DNA from: Aceticella autotrophica
GTDB lineage: Bacteria > Bacillota > Thermoanaerobacteria > Thermoanaerobacterales > Thermoanaerobacteraceae
DNA length: 64,000 bases
Reading direction: 5' to 3'
NCBI RefSeq assembly: GCF_017357865.1
Contig: NZ_CP060096.1
Span: forward strand, 1,723,001-1,787,000
Part shown: piece by piece, positions 53,256 to 62,982 of the stretch
Position numbering within the stretch: position 1 is the first letter of the stretch
How the letters are laid out: every line of letters starts with the position of its first letter
The notes under the pieces: generated by a model
The model's database searches: none
Told to the model about the DNA's origin: nothing
Seen by the model: only the letters and a program-made list of their open reading frames with translations
Position numbers and translations under genes: made by a program

Positions 53256-55433
53256 TCAGGATATCCTTTTTATTGGGGCATATTTGACAGACAGCCTTTT
53301 TAAACCAAGTTTAGGGAAAGCTGCAACTATTTCAAGGTCCTCACCGCTTCCTTCAACTGTTACAACGGTACCCTGCCCCCATAGCTTATGTTCTATCCTA
53401 TCGCCAAGATTAAAATTTTTATTATCATTTTTATTTTTGTTGACATGTTTTGCATCAATAGATGTTACAAAGTTATTTATATATGCTGATATGGGTTGAT
53501 ACTCTCTCTTTTGAATTCCTTCTTTATCATATGTCACGACAAGTTCATCAGGTATCTCTTTTAAAAACCTTGAGGATGCATTATACTGCGTCCTCCCATA
53601 TAAATTCCTTACTTTGGCATATGTCATATAAAGAAGTTCCTTTGCCCGCGTTATACCTACGTAGCACAGCCTTCTTTCTTCTTCAAGGGCATGTTCATCC
53701 ATAAAAGAACGGGAACCGGGAAAAATGCCATCCTCCATACCCACCATAAATACAACCGGAAATTCTAAGCCTTTTGCTGAATGCAGGGTCATTAAAACTA
53801 TACTATCGCCGATCTCTCCTGCTGTGTCAATATCAGATACAAGGGTTATTCCTGAAAGGAAAGCTTCGAGGGACTTATCTTCCGAATTTTCTTCAAATTC
53901 TTTTGCTGCTAAAATAAACTCATTTATATTTTCGATTCTGCTTTCAGACTCCTTTGTATTATCTGCTTTAAGTTCATCAACATAACCTGTTTTTTCTAAA
54001 ATGCGATCTATTACTTCTGTTATTGACAAAGAATTCAGTTCTTTCATCATTTCTTCCATAAATATTTTGAACTCATTTGCTGATTTTTTAGCCTTTGGAT
54101 TTATATCTGCCTCTGTTATTGCAAAAAACATGCTTGTGTTATTATTTTGGGCATATTCCTCGAGAACCTTTATCGTAGTATCCCCTATGCCTCTTTTAGG
54201 AACGTTGATTATGCGCTTAAATGATACGTCATCATATGGATTTACTAAAATTCTCAAATACCCCATAACATCCTTTATCTCTTTTCTGTCATAAAATCTC
54301 AATGCCCCGATTAGTTTATAAGGTATGTCATTCATCATTAAAGCCTCTTCAAATATACGTGACTGTGCGTTTGTTCTGTATAAAATGGCAAAATCAGAAT
54401 ATTTCCTGCCTTTTTGCGTTAATTCTTTTATCTGTTCTATAACAAAGGTTACTTCCTCTCTTTCATTGTTCAGTTCACATATGGTAATTTTTTCACCATT
54501 CCCATTTTGAGTCCATAATTTTTTCTTTTTCCTTTTTATGTTATTATCAATTACATAATTTGCTGCATCAAGTATCGTCTGAGAAGAACGGTAATTCTGC
54601 TCAAGCTTTATCACACATGCATCAGGATAATCCTTCTCGAAATCAAGGATGTTTTTAATGTCTGCACCCCGCCAGCCGTATATACTTTGGTCATCATCGC
54701 CAACCACACATAGATTGCGGTATTTTGATGCAAGCATATTGACAAACTTATATTGAGGCGTATTTGTATCTTGATATTCATCCACCATAATATATCTGAA
54801 TTTATTCTGATAATATTTTAGCACAGATTCATCTTTTTTAAACAATTCAATTGTTTTAATTAAAATATCGTCAAAATCCAGCGCATTATTCTTTTTTAAT
54901 TTATTTTCATATAATTCATAAATATCACTTATCTTTTTATTTCTAAAGTCATTACCACATTCAAGCAAATACCTGTCAGGTGTTATCATCTTATCCTTTG
55001 CCGAAGAAATAGCATTCAACATTCCCTTAGGTGTAAACTGCTTATCATTGAGATTTAATTCTTTTATGCAGTCTGTTATAAGGGCTTTTTGGTCTGTAGT
55101 ATCAAAGATAACAAAATTCCTGTCATACCCGATTTTTTCAATATCCCTTCTTAAAATTCTCACACAGGCGGAATGAAATGTCGAAACCCATAAGTCCCCA
55201 ACATATCCCAATAAACCTTCTATCCTGTCCTTCATTTCTTTTGCCGCCTTATTTGTAAATGTGATTGCAATAATATTTGCAGGGGATATCTTTTTTTCTT
55301 TTATAAGATATGCAATTCTATGTGTAAGCACCTTTGTCTTACCGCTGCCTGCCCCTGCCAGCAGTAAAAGGGGACCATCTGTCCTTAATACCGCCTCTTT
55401 CTGTTTGTCATTAAGTTTATCAAAAATATTCAT
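53256..55433 (-). CDS. pcrA: UvrD/PcrA-type ATP-dependent DNA helicase
   Basis: SF1A helicase for repair, plasmid rolling-circle replication and RecA removal. 725 residues: Walker A LAGAGSGKT (26-34 region), VDEYQDTN, GDDDQSIYGWRGAD, TLHSAKGLEFPVVF and VGITRAKELLY. The C-terminal tail ends in a Tudor-like region (GDRIEHKLWGQGTVV) that binds RNA polymerase in PcrA. ATG 55433 is preceded by GGAAG; a TTG lies directly before it. Confidence 0.96.
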   Translation of the reverse strand: MNIFDKLNDKQKEAVLRTDGPLLLLAGAGSGKTKVLTHRIAYLIKEKKISPANIIAITFTNKAAKEMKDRIEGLLGYVGDLWVSTFHSACVRILRRDIEKIGYDRNFVIFDTTDQKALITDCIKELNLNDKQFTPKGMLNAISSAKDKMITPDRYLLECGNDFRNKKISDIYELYENKLKKNNALDFDDILIKTIELFKKDESVLKYYQNKFRYIMVDEYQDTNTPQYKFVNMLASKYRNLCVVGDDDQSIYGWRGADIKNILDFEKDYPDACVIKLEQNYRSSQTILDAANYVIDNNIKRKKKKLWTQNGNGEKITICELNNEREEVTFVIEQIKELTQKGRKYSDFAILYRTNAQSRIFEEALMMNDIPYKLIGALRFYDRKEIKDVMGYLRILVNPYDDVSFKRIINVPKRGIGDTTIKVLEEYAQNNNTSMFFAITEADINPKAKKSANEFKIFMEEMMKELNSLSITEVIDRILEKTGYVDELKADNTKESESRIENINEFILAAKEFEENSEDKSLEAFLSGITLVSDIDTAGEIGDSIVLMTLHSAKGLEFPVVFMVGMEDGIFPGSRSFMDEHALEEERRLCYVGITRAKELLYMTYAKVRNLYGRTQYNASSRFLKEIPDELVVTYDKEGIQKREYQPISAYINNFVTSIDAKHVNKNKNDNKNFNLGDRIEHKLWGQGTVVTVEGSGEDLEIVAAFPKLGLKRLSVKYAPIKRIS

Positions 55434-55524
55434 CAATTTACACTTCCTTATTTATATTGTAGTAGTTCACACCGGTTTTATCAATAAAAACAGTATAAAT
55501 ACGACTTGGGTCCCATGGATTGAT

Positions 55525-55827
55525 TTATGTCTGATTTTTTTCTTCAAATCTATCCAGTACCATCTTATATCCATTTGCTCCATAATTCAATGCCTTGTTT
55601 ACCCTGCTTATGGTGGCAGTACTTGCACCTGTCTTTTCGGCTATCTCTAAATATGTCTTTTTATCATTAAGCATCATGGCAACCTGCAGCCTCTGTGCCA
55701 ATGATTTTACTTCATTTATTGTGGCTATATCTTCGAAAAAACGGTAACATTCATTAATATCTTTTAACATTAAAATCGCTTCAAAAAGCTTGTCCACATG
55801 TTCATCTCGGATTCTGGAATCGTACAT
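55525..55827 (-). CDS. YerC/YecD-family TrpR-like DNA-binding protein
   Basis: 100-residue all-helical protein of the TrpR superfamily YerC/YecD group. The helix-turn-helix is clear in YLEIAEKTGASTATISRVNKAL (split around residues 59-80). Its target is unknown. It precedes pcrA in the same direction, as in B. subtilis where yerC lies near pcrA. Confidence 0.88.
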   Translation of the reverse strand: MYDSRIRDEHVDKLFEAILMLKDINECYRFFEDIATINEVKSLAQRLQVAMMLNDKKTYLEIAEKTGASTATISRVNKALNYGANGYKMVLDRFEEKNQT

Positions 55828-55900
55828 ACTCCTATCCCTCTCTCAAAACGTATTAAATAATCATTTATATTGTACTGAACTTTTAATTATATTTCAATTT

Positions 55901-57451
55901 TTAATTTCTAAATAAAATCATTTTTTTGATATCCGCAATATAAGGAAGCCTTAATACTTCATTAATTGCAAAATAAACAATAGTCCCGATTATAACAGAT
56001 AAAAAGATGTTTACCCATAAATTAAGGGTTAAAAATTGACTATATAAAAACAAAACAATTATACCCATAACAGCAGCAGAAATAATTGGTTTGATAAACC
56101 AGTTCAAATAATCTATTCTTAATTTTGTCAATTTAATTAAATCAAACATATTCAAAATCAAAATTAAGGCGTCTGCGAAAATAGAACCATAAATATAACC
56201 AAAAAGCCTCCATTCAGGTATTGCTACAAAGCAATACATTGCAACTACTGCAATGGCAGTCCAGATAACGGAATTCCTCAGTACGACATTCTGCCTTCCA
56301 AGTCCATTTAATATGCTTGATACAATAGATTCCATATAAGCAAATATACTTCCGGCAGCGATTGCCTTAACAAGCTCAGCAACTCCCGGACTTTTAGGAT
56401 ATAAAAGCATTGATATCTTATCTGGAATTACAAGAAACAGTATTATTACAGGAAATGCAATCATCGTTGTATATCCTATTGCCTGATTTATTCTCAAACG
56501 TACCGTCTCCCACTGTTTAAGGGCAGCCGCTTCAGATACCGCCGGTAAAATCGTTATTGAAAGGCTCATCGTTATTACTGCCGGCATATATGCAAGGGGG
56601 TATGCCATACCGGAAAGCTTGCCATATTCAGAAACTGCTTCTTTATGTGTAAGCCCCGATATAATAAGCCTTTGCGGGATTATAAGGGATTCAAATAAAT
56701 CCAGTATATTTACAATCATTTTAGAAAAGGTAATCGGCATAGATGTATAAATGATGCTTTTCCCTATATAAAAACAACTTAAGTTGCCGCCATTATCATT
56801 TAATTCCTTGTCTATGTATCTTCTTTCGCTTCTATAAAAAAATACATACATTAAAAAACTTATAACCTCTCCTATTGCTATACCGAATATCGCTATTGCC
56901 ACGGTATATTCTACTTTTATGCCTGTATAAATACTAAAGAGATACAGTGTCAGTGATACCCTCACTATCTGCTCAACTATTTCCGATATTGACGCCGGTA
57001 TCATATTAATAAAACCCTGAAAAAAACCTTTAAATATAGAAGATGAAGAAACAATGATAAGCACAGGTGAATAAATAAGTATTGCAAGGTACGCCCTTGG
57101 TTCATGAAGGATGTTTTCTGCAATGTATTTAGCATTAAAAAATAAAACTGCAGATATCAGAAAACCTATTATAAATACGATAATAAAGGACACTTTCATA
57201 ATATTGAATATGTTTCTTTTATTCCCTTTAGCTCTTTCTTCAGAAATAAACCTTGATACCACAGCAGTAATTCCTGATGTTATGAAGGTAATTGAAACAA
57301 AATAAATTGGCAGTGAAATTTGATATATACCGGTGCCCTCCGAACCTAAAAGGTTTGATAAAATTATCCGGAAAACAAATCCTATTCCCCTGTCAACTAT
57401 ATTGGCAATTGTTAAAATAAAAGCACCGCGGACAAATGACCTATTGCGCAT
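55901..57451 (-). CDS. SpoVB/MATE-like polysaccharide exporter (MOP superfamily)
   Basis: 516 residues with about 14 hydrophobic segments; N-terminal RGAFILTIANIVDRGIGFVFRI and LLGSEGTGIYQISLPIY match the SpoVB/YtgP group of the MOP superfamily. Members flip lipid-linked precursors during spore-cortex or wall synthesis. It could be SpoVB itself or a vegetative paralogue (YtgP/MurJ-like). No partner glycosyltransferase is adjacent. Confidence 0.82.
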   Translation of the reverse strand: MRNRSFVRGAFILTIANIVDRGIGFVFRIILSNLLGSEGTGIYQISLPIYFVSITFITSGITAVVSRFISEERAKGNKRNIFNIMKVSFIIVFIIGFLISAVLFFNAKYIAENILHEPRAYLAILIYSPVLIIVSSSSIFKGFFQGFINMIPASISEIVEQIVRVSLTLYLFSIYTGIKVEYTVAIAIFGIAIGEVISFLMYVFFYRSERRYIDKELNDNGGNLSCFYIGKSIIYTSMPITFSKMIVNILDLFESLIIPQRLIISGLTHKEAVSEYGKLSGMAYPLAYMPAVITMSLSITILPAVSEAAALKQWETVRLRINQAIGYTTMIAFPVIILFLVIPDKISMLLYPKSPGVAELVKAIAAGSIFAYMESIVSSILNGLGRQNVVLRNSVIWTAIAVVAMYCFVAIPEWRLFGYIYGSIFADALILILNMFDLIKLTKLRIDYLNWFIKPIISAAVMGIIVLFLYSQFLTLNLWVNIFLSVIIGTIVYFAINEVLRLPYIADIKKMILFRN

Positions 57452-57527
57452 ATATTACACCTCACAATAAGTTTATTCACGGTACTTAAAATATATGATA
57501 AAGCAGAGAGTTAACGATTATTTTAAA

Positions 57528-57971
57528 CTATTCTATCTTTGATAAGACCTCTTTTGCATATTCTTTAGCCGTAAAAAGTGAATGGTCTCGGTAATTGCCG
57601 CATTGTATCTCATTAGTGGCAGGAACATCCTCCTCTTTTGACTCTATAACCTTATTTAGTACCTTCTTCAGCACCTCTTTTATTTCCTCAACTGAAGTGT
57701 CACCAAATTTTATCATATAAAAGCCTGTTCTGCATCCCATTGGAGATATATCTATAATATCATTCATATATTCCCTAAAATACACCGCAAATAAATGCTC
57801 CAACGTGTGTAATCCGCCAGTCGGAATCGCGTTAACATTAGGCTGTGTTAACCTGATGTCATACTTTGTTATGATGTCACCCTTAGGTCCTGTAAGAATA
57901 CCGGCTTTTCTCACGTATGGTGCTTTAACAGTACGATGGTCAAGACTAAAACTTTCTACTTTTATATCCAT
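57528..57971 (-). CDS. luxS: S-ribosylhomocysteine lyase
   Basis: Cleaves S-ribosylhomocysteine to homocysteine and DPD, the autoinducer-2 precursor. 147 residues. The metal ligands His55, His59 (HTLEH) and Cys124 (QCGNYRDH), catalytic Cys80 (MGCRTGFY) and Glu58 are all present, so the enzyme should be active. ATG follows GGAGGG. No pfs gene is adjacent. Confidence 0.97.
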   Translation of the reverse strand: MDIKVESFSLDHRTVKAPYVRKAGILTGPKGDIITKYDIRLTQPNVNAIPTGGLHTLEHLFAVYFREYMNDIIDISPMGCRTGFYMIKFGDTSVEEIKEVLKKVLNKVIESKEEDVPATNEIQCGNYRDHSLFTAKEYAKEVLSKIE

Positions 57972-58032
57972 GAAAAATCCCTCCTGTTTATTAATAAAAT
58001 ATCAATAACATATAAGTTATTTCTTACATGCA

Positions 58033-59265
58033 TCATAATGAATCACTGTAATTAAATAATTTTTTTAAAATGCGTTCATGCTTACATTCTGATTTTACTT
58101 CATTTAAAAAATTAATGGCTGTCATGACATGTACTGCCATACCGATTAAGATGCATTTTTCATCAATATTGAATTTGTTACTATGTATAGGTTTATCTAT
58201 TCCCTTTTCTTTATTGCCGCATCCAAGTCTGTAATAGCATCCCGGTACATATTTCGTAAAATATGCAAAATCCTCAACACCCAGTGTCGGCATAATATTT
58301 TTTATATTGGTATCCCTTAGTATGCTTGATGCACTTGATTTTACCACTTCAATCATTTTCTCATCATTTATAAGACAGGGATAACCTTGAATCCATGAAA
58401 ATTCAATACTTCCACCCATGGCTTCTACAATATTTTCGGCAAGGTGTTTTATCTTTGATACAGTTTCATCCCTTTTTGTTTCATCAAACATGCGAATTAT
58501 TCCAGACATATCTACCTTATCGGCAATAATATTCCTTGCATTTCCACCTTTAATACTGCCTATTGTTATAACTACTGGCTCAAAAGGATTTATATTTCTG
58601 CTTACAACTGTCTGAAGTGCATTTATTATATTCCCTGCTATTACTATCGCATCAACGGCTTTGTGAGGCTCAGCCCCATGTCCGCTTTTACCTTTTACTG
58701 TAATATCAAACATATCTGACGAGGCATAAGCCTTACCATATGTAATCCCTATTTCCCCCGCTTCAATTCCTGGGTCAACATGCAACCCGATGATCCCATC
58801 AACATCAGGATCTTTCAGAACCCCTTCTTCAATCATAGGCAGTGCTCCACCGGTGGTTTCTTCCGCAGGCTGAAATATAAACTTTACATTACCTTTCAGT
58901 TCATCCTTCATATTTGAAAGGAGTTTTGCTGTCCCAAGCAGTATGGCAGTATGTACATCATGACCACATGCATGCATTTTACCGGGTATTTTTGATGCAT
59001 AGTCGATATCATTTTCCTCCTGAATCGGAAGCGCATCCATATCAGCTCTTATAGCTATTGTCCTATCACCGTTTCCTTTTAACAAGCCAACGACGCCTGT
59101 CTTAGCTATCCTCTTTACTTCAAGACCAATATCCTTTAAATAACTGTATACAAGTTCTGATGTCTTTGTTTCCTCAAAGCCCAGTTCAGGATACATGTGA
59201 ATCTTGCGTCTTAAATTTATTATTTCATCTTCGATTTTTTTCGCTTCTGATAAAATATTTAGCAT
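58033..59265 (-). CDS. M20-family N-acyl-amino-acid amidohydrolase
   Basis: Zinc peptidase-like hydrolase, 410 residues. MHACGHDVHTA (about 97-107) supplies metal ligands, PAEETTGGA the catalytic Glu, and VDPGIEAGEIG and HGAEPHKAVDA the dimerisation lid. Resembles hippurate hydrolase, N-acetyl-cysteine deacetylase and DapL-type YkuR proteins. The substrate is not readable from context. ATG 59265 follows GGGG; 14 bases after murI. Confidence 0.9.
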   Translation of the reverse strand: MLNILSEAKKIEDEIINLRRKIHMYPELGFEETKTSELVYSYLKDIGLEVKRIAKTGVVGLLKGNGDRTIAIRADMDALPIQEENDIDYASKIPGKMHACGHDVHTAILLGTAKLLSNMKDELKGNVKFIFQPAEETTGGALPMIEEGVLKDPDVDGIIGLHVDPGIEAGEIGITYGKAYASSDMFDITVKGKSGHGAEPHKAVDAIVIAGNIINALQTVVSRNINPFEPVVITIGSIKGGNARNIIADKVDMSGIIRMFDETKRDETVSKIKHLAENIVEAMGGSIEFSWIQGYPCLINDEKMIEVVKSSASSILRDTNIKNIMPTLGVEDFAYFTKYVPGCYYRLGCGNKEKGIDKPIHSNKFNIDEKCILIGMAVHVMTAINFLNEVKSECKHERILKKLFNYSDSL

Positions 59266-59279
59266 ACTTACCCCCCATT

Positions 59280-60074
59280 TTAATACTTCTCTATATCAAT
59301 TGTGCTTATAGATGTAAATTTTTCACCCATCAATACTTCCGCGGCTTTAATAAAGTTGTTTTTATCCCCGCTTACAAAAAATTGTATATTACCTTTTGCC
59401 TGAGGATTTAACAAATCGTATTTTTTTAAATAATCTTTAGCATCAAAAGAAAGCTTAATTGCAGGGTCAATCAATTTTATATTTTCCCCAACAATTTTCT
59501 TTATTGTTTCAGACATTATGGGATAATGGGTACATCCCAACACAAGGGTATCTATATTTTTATATTTAAAACCACTTAAATATTCATATGCTGATTCATA
59601 TGCCTCATCACTATTCGCAAGACCTCTTTCAATAAGAGGTACAAAATCCGGACAGGCAGCAGAATAAACCTCTATACCTTCATTGATGGCTTTTATATTT
59701 TTATCATAGCTTAAGCTTTCAATTGTTCTCTTAGTTGCAATAACTCCTATTTTTTTGTTTTTTGTAAACAGGGCAGCACTTTTTGCCCCTGCTTGAAGCA
59801 CATCAAAAAGCACTGCATCATATTCCTTTTTATCTATTGTTGCACAGGTTGTGTTGCAGGCTATTACCACAGCTTTTGCATTTTTTTCTTTCATAAAATT
59901 TATGATCTGCCCCGCAAATCTTTTTATCTCCTCTTTGCTTCTATCACCATAAGGCACCCTTTTAGTATCCCCAAAATAAATGTAGTCCTCTCCTGGCAGT
60001 ATTTCAACAAGCCTTCTTAATACCGTCAATCCACCAACACCTGAGTCAAATACTCCTATGGGTCTTAAGTCCAT
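59280..60074 (-). CDS. murI: Glutamate racemase
   Basis: Makes D-glutamate for peptidoglycan. 264 residues; FDSGVGGLTV (9-18), catalytic Cys73 in ACNTTCA and Cys182-His184 in GCTHYP. Upstream gene of the amidohydrolase and luxS, in the same direction. Confidence 0.96.
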   Translation of the reverse strand: MDLRPIGVFDSGVGGLTVLRRLVEILPGEDYIYFGDTKRVPYGDRSKEEIKRFAGQIINFMKEKNAKAVVIACNTTCATIDKKEYDAVLFDVLQAGAKSAALFTKNKKIGVIATKRTIESLSYDKNIKAINEGIEVYSAACPDFVPLIERGLANSDEAYESAYEYLSGFKYKNIDTLVLGCTHYPIMSETIKKIVGENIKLIDPAIKLSFDAKDYLKKYDLLNPQAKGNIQFFVSGDKNNFIKAAEVLMGEKFTSISTIDIEKY

Positions 60075-60150
60075 CTCACCACATCCTATGATTTATAATA
60101 TCTATTATATCATATCACAAATTTGTATAGTAAAAAAAAATAAAATAATG

Positions 60151-60234
60151 TGTTAAAAGGGGACGTGTGTCAAAAGGGGACGTACCTTATTTGACACTTT
60201 TATTTGTTTCAAAAGGGGACGTACCTTATTTGAC
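60151..60234 (+). repeat. Left repeat array of the RAYT unit
   Basis: Partial copy at 60151-60170 (ending GACGTGTGT), full copies at 60169-60195 and 60208-60234. Each full copy has the core AAAAGGGGACGTACCTTA with GTCAAA/TTTGAC (or a one-base variant) at its ends, so a single strand can fold back. Confidence 0.85.
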
Positions 60235-60277
60235 ATTTTTATTGTAAATATAGTACAATTTGTGTGGGTGATAAAAT

Positions 60278-61021
60278 ATGGGAAGACAAGCACGTCAATT
60301 TAGTAAAACCGGACTATATCATATAGTATTCAGGGGAATATGTAGGCAAAATATATTTGAAGAAGATAATGATTTTATTAAAATGCTTAAGACAATTCAA
60401 GAACTTAAGCAAGAAATGCAATTTAAGATTTATGCATATTGCTTAATGAACAACCATGTACACCTTCTCTTAAAGGAAGAAAATACAGGTGACATTTCTT
60501 TAATTATGAAAAGATTGCTTACTAAATATGCTGGCTGGTTTAACAGGAAATACTCAAGAAGTGGTGCATTGATTGCTAATAGATATAAAAGCCAGCCGGT
60601 AGAAATAGATGAATATCTATCATCCTTGATACGATATATTCATCAAAATCCTATCAGAGCAAAGATAGTGACACATATAGATAAATACAGATGGAGCAGC
60701 TATCCTGAATATATGAATGAGAGTATAATTACCGATACAGGATTTATACTCTCAACAATGGATAGAAAGACGTTTGAAATCTATCATAAACAGGAAGAAA
60801 AGGGATATTATGAAGTTAACGATAAAATTGGTAAAAGTGATGAATATATACGACAAAGAATTATAAAATTGATAGATGGCAAGGAACCAAAAGAGATTGG
60901 ATTATTGCCAAAACCAGAGCGAAACAAAATTATTAAACAGCTAAAAGAGGAAGAAGGCTTTTCAATTCGGCAAATTGAAAGAGCAACTGGAATTTCTCGA
61001 GGCATTATAGCAAGATGTTGA
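60278..61021 (+). CDS. REP-associated tyrosine (Y1/HUH) transposase
   Basis: IS200-like single-strand transposase domain plus a C-terminal helix-turn-helix, 247 residues. The HUH motif is NNHVHLLL (His60, His62), and the candidate catalytic Tyr120 lies in SLIRYIHQNPIRA. The C-terminus (FSIRQIERATGISRGIIARC) is a resolvase-like DNA-binding helix pair. The family nicks and rejoins REP-like hairpins and is often a single domesticated copy. All catalytic residues are intact. ATG 60278 has a GGGTG-like site. The stop codon falls in the right-hand repeat. Confidence 0.92.
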   Translation: MGRQARQFSKTGLYHIVFRGICRQNIFEEDNDFIKMLKTIQELKQEMQFKIYAYCLMNNHVHLLLKEENTGDISLIMKRLLTKYAGWFNRKYSRSGALIANRYKSQPVEIDEYLSSLIRYIHQNPIRAKIVTHIDKYRWSSYPEYMNESIITDTGFILSTMDRKTFEIYHKQEEKGYYEVNDKIGKSDEYIRQRIIKLIDGKEPKEIGLLPKPERNKIIKQLKEEEGFSIRQIERATGISRGIIARC

Positions 61022-61045
61022 CAATTAAGGTACGTCCCTTTTTGA
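61018..61045 (-). repeat. Right inverted repeat of the RAYT unit
   Basis: Reads on the minus strand as GTCAAAAAGGGACGTACCTT followed by AATTGTCAA, matching the left copies in inverted orientation. Confidence 0.85.
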
Positions 61046-61100
61046 CTCGTGTTGGACTTCTTTATGCAATAATTAAATAAAAAATCAGGGAGATGTCTTT

Positions 61101-61396
61101 ATGTTTGGTAAATTAAAAGAAAACATTAAAGCTTTAAATACACCATGTATCCCCGTCATTACGCTTGACACTTATCCAGACAAAAAATTTGAAATATTAC
61201 AATTAGTAAGTATCAAGAAGCACGTATAATAGCTGACCCTACATCTCTTTAAGCTGCTGTATCAGTCGCCAAAGAAGCCAAAAAAAACGGTACTGATGCT
61301 GTTATTGGTTTCAAATGTACTGCTCCCTTCGATACAAGAGGTTTAAATACCGCTGTTGCTATGGGATATGGCACAGCAATTAAATTTATAAATTAA
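61101..61396 (+). pseudogene. Broken YbjQ/UPF0145-like heavy-metal-binding domain gene
   Basis: ATG 61101 has GGGAG upstream and reads 43 codons (MFGKLKENIKAL...) to TAA. The homologous frame then shifts by one and continues QEARIIADPTSL, an in-frame TAA, then AKKNGTDAVIGFKC and AVAMGYGTAIKFIN to TAA 61396. The C-terminal pattern (AKxxGADAVVG...A.GTAV) resembles UPF0145. One frameshift and one nonsense codon make it inactive. The family call is moderate. Confidence 0.6.
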
Positions 61397-61401
61397 AGAA
61401 A

Positions 61402-61426
61402 TAGCAAGGTTATTAAAACCTTGCTA
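61402..61426. terminator. Hairpin in the 61.4 kb gap
   Basis: TAGCAAGGTT (61402-61411) pairs with AACCTTGCTA (61417-61426). The minus strand is T-rich afterwards, so it may end the stalk/transglutaminase gene. 61427-61577 shows nothing else. Confidence 0.5.
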
Positions 61427-61577
61427 ATAATACAAGCAGCCACAACTTTGAATTTTATCAAGTTTATACCAAATTCTTTTATGTTTTAAAAGTTCATTGA
61501 CAAGCACTTCCTTACAATATTTACAAAGTTTTTGTCGTTTTCACTAAGCTGTCAGTATGTTTCACCATATAACTATG

Positions 61578-62846
61578 TTAATTAACAGGATAAACATATG
61601 CTGCTTGTTCTAAGCTTCTTTCTCCTAATGACCAACCAGGTTTTGTGGTTTCCATAAAATAATACTTTTTCCCGTTATACTCATAATAATAAGGTACATA
61701 ACCTAAGTTATATGGAATATCATTATCATTAAGAACGATTCCTACTGCCATATGACCGTATTGTTGCCCCGGCAACGGATCAAAATGTAATAAAGCTACT
61801 TCATAATTCATATTCTTCAAGATAGATGCTAAGAGAATTGACTTATCTTTACAATCTCCGCCATCAACTAAGGTTTGTGCTGGTAATTGAGGTGTTTCTG
61901 TAATTTTATATGGAATAGCACCTCCCACAAAGCTTTGCACAAATTCCGCAGTATGAAAATTATCATAACCGTCTGATTGTGCAACCTGTAATAAATACTT
62001 TGAAAGACAACCAATATAAATATAGTTACGTTCTTCATTAACCCATGATGTAAGGTTACCATGTGCTAATTCAGAGCAAGAAAGGACTAAGGTTTTAATT
62101 TCATCAGGCATATATGATAACTGTAGGTATTGTTCTTCTCCATTGCTATTATAAAATTTATTTGTTATTTCTGTTATATTCCTATCATATTCTAAAAGAT
62201 CTGAAGGTACTTCTATATGCCAACAATAGCTTTTATTATTATATTCCCAGACAAAGTCTTGGCTTATTGTGTGTATCTGGGGTACAGGTTGTGTTGTCGG
62301 CTGCGATGTCAGCTGTGGTATTGGCTGCGGTGTCGGCTGTGTTGTATCTGGGTAATAAACCAGTACCTCATGATTTGCCTCATTCCAATCTACTGTATAA
62401 CCTAATGCTTCTGCTACATATCTTGCAGGTACGAATGTTCTTCCAGTATCATTGCCTGAAACATCAAAAGTTGTTGCAGCTGTTTCCATCGTTATTGTTT
62501 TTTTTACGCCATTCTTTGTTACAGACATTTGTTTGCTGCCAAGTGTGAATTGTATCGTTGTATCGCCTTTTACAAATGTTACTACTTTAGTATCCTTATC
62601 ATAGTAAGACTGAGCATTGAGAGCTTCAGCAAGGTATCTTGCAGGTACGATGACACGACCATTTGTTTCATATGCAGCTGTATCCATTGTTTTAGTTGTG
62701 CCATCTACTGTATAATTATTTGAACCTATTGTAAATATTGCTTTATATGTAGGTTTTGCTAAACCTAATATTGGCATTAAAAGAACAGTAAAACAAAGCA
62801 TAACTCCTATCAATGCCTTAGCTGTTTTCTGTTTTGATATTAACAT
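61578..62846 (-). CDS. Exported protein with two stalk repeats and a transglutaminase-like domain
   Basis: 422 residues from ATG 62846, chosen because GGAGG lies eight bases upstream and overlaps an earlier in-frame ATG. A signal peptide (to about residue 30) is followed by two copper amine oxidase-like stalk repeats (RVIVPARYLAEALN, RTFVPARYVAEALGY), then a Pro/Gln/Thr-rich linker. A C-terminal domain has GGDCKDKS (candidate nucleophile Cys) and YGHMAVGI (candidate His), a transglutaminase/cysteine-protease-like layout. It is probably a cell-surface peptidase or cross-linker; activity is inferred only. Confidence 0.75.
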   Translation of the reverse strand: MLISKQKTAKALIGVMLCFTVLLMPILGLAKPTYKAIFTIGSNNYTVDGTTKTMDTAAYETNGRVIVPARYLAEALNAQSYYDKDTKVVTFVKGDTTIQFTLGSKQMSVTKNGVKKTITMETAATTFDVSGNDTGRTFVPARYVAEALGYTVDWNEANHEVLVYYPDTTQPTPQPIPQLTSQPTTQPVPQIHTISQDFVWEYNNKSYCWHIEVPSDLLEYDRNITEITNKFYNSNGEEQYLQLSYMPDEIKTLVLSCSELAHGNLTSWVNEERNYIYIGCLSKYLLQVAQSDGYDNFHTAEFVQSFVGGAIPYKITETPQLPAQTLVDGGDCKDKSILLASILKNMNYEVALLHFDPLPGQQYGHMAVGIVLNDNDIPYNLGYVPYYYEYNGKKYYFMETTKPGWSLGERSLEQAAYVYPVN

Positions 62847-62982
62847 AAAAACTGCCTCCATCTTTTTGATATTAAATTTACATAAATTATTTCGACATAA
62901 ATCTGAAAAATCCTTTATTTTTAAAAATTTTATAAATGATGTAGTAGATTTTCACGATGCCTTTATTTAAACTTATAATCGT

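Larger units (their letters stand above)
60151..61045 (+). mobile_element. REP-associated Y1 transposase unit with flanking repeats
   Basis: The transposase gene is bracketed by copies of a short repeat containing AAAAGGGGACGTACCTT: three on the left in direct orientation (one partial) and one on the right in inverted orientation. This is the layout of RAYT-type units that move single-stranded hairpin DNA. No target-site duplication is expected for this enzyme class and none was found. Confidence 0.8.

Noticed and set aside
60169-60234. Two near-identical 27-base repeats 39 bases apart, resembling a tiny CRISPR
   Set aside because: Only two full copies with a 12-base spacer, no cas genes, and the same repeat flanks the RAYT transposase in inverted orientation.
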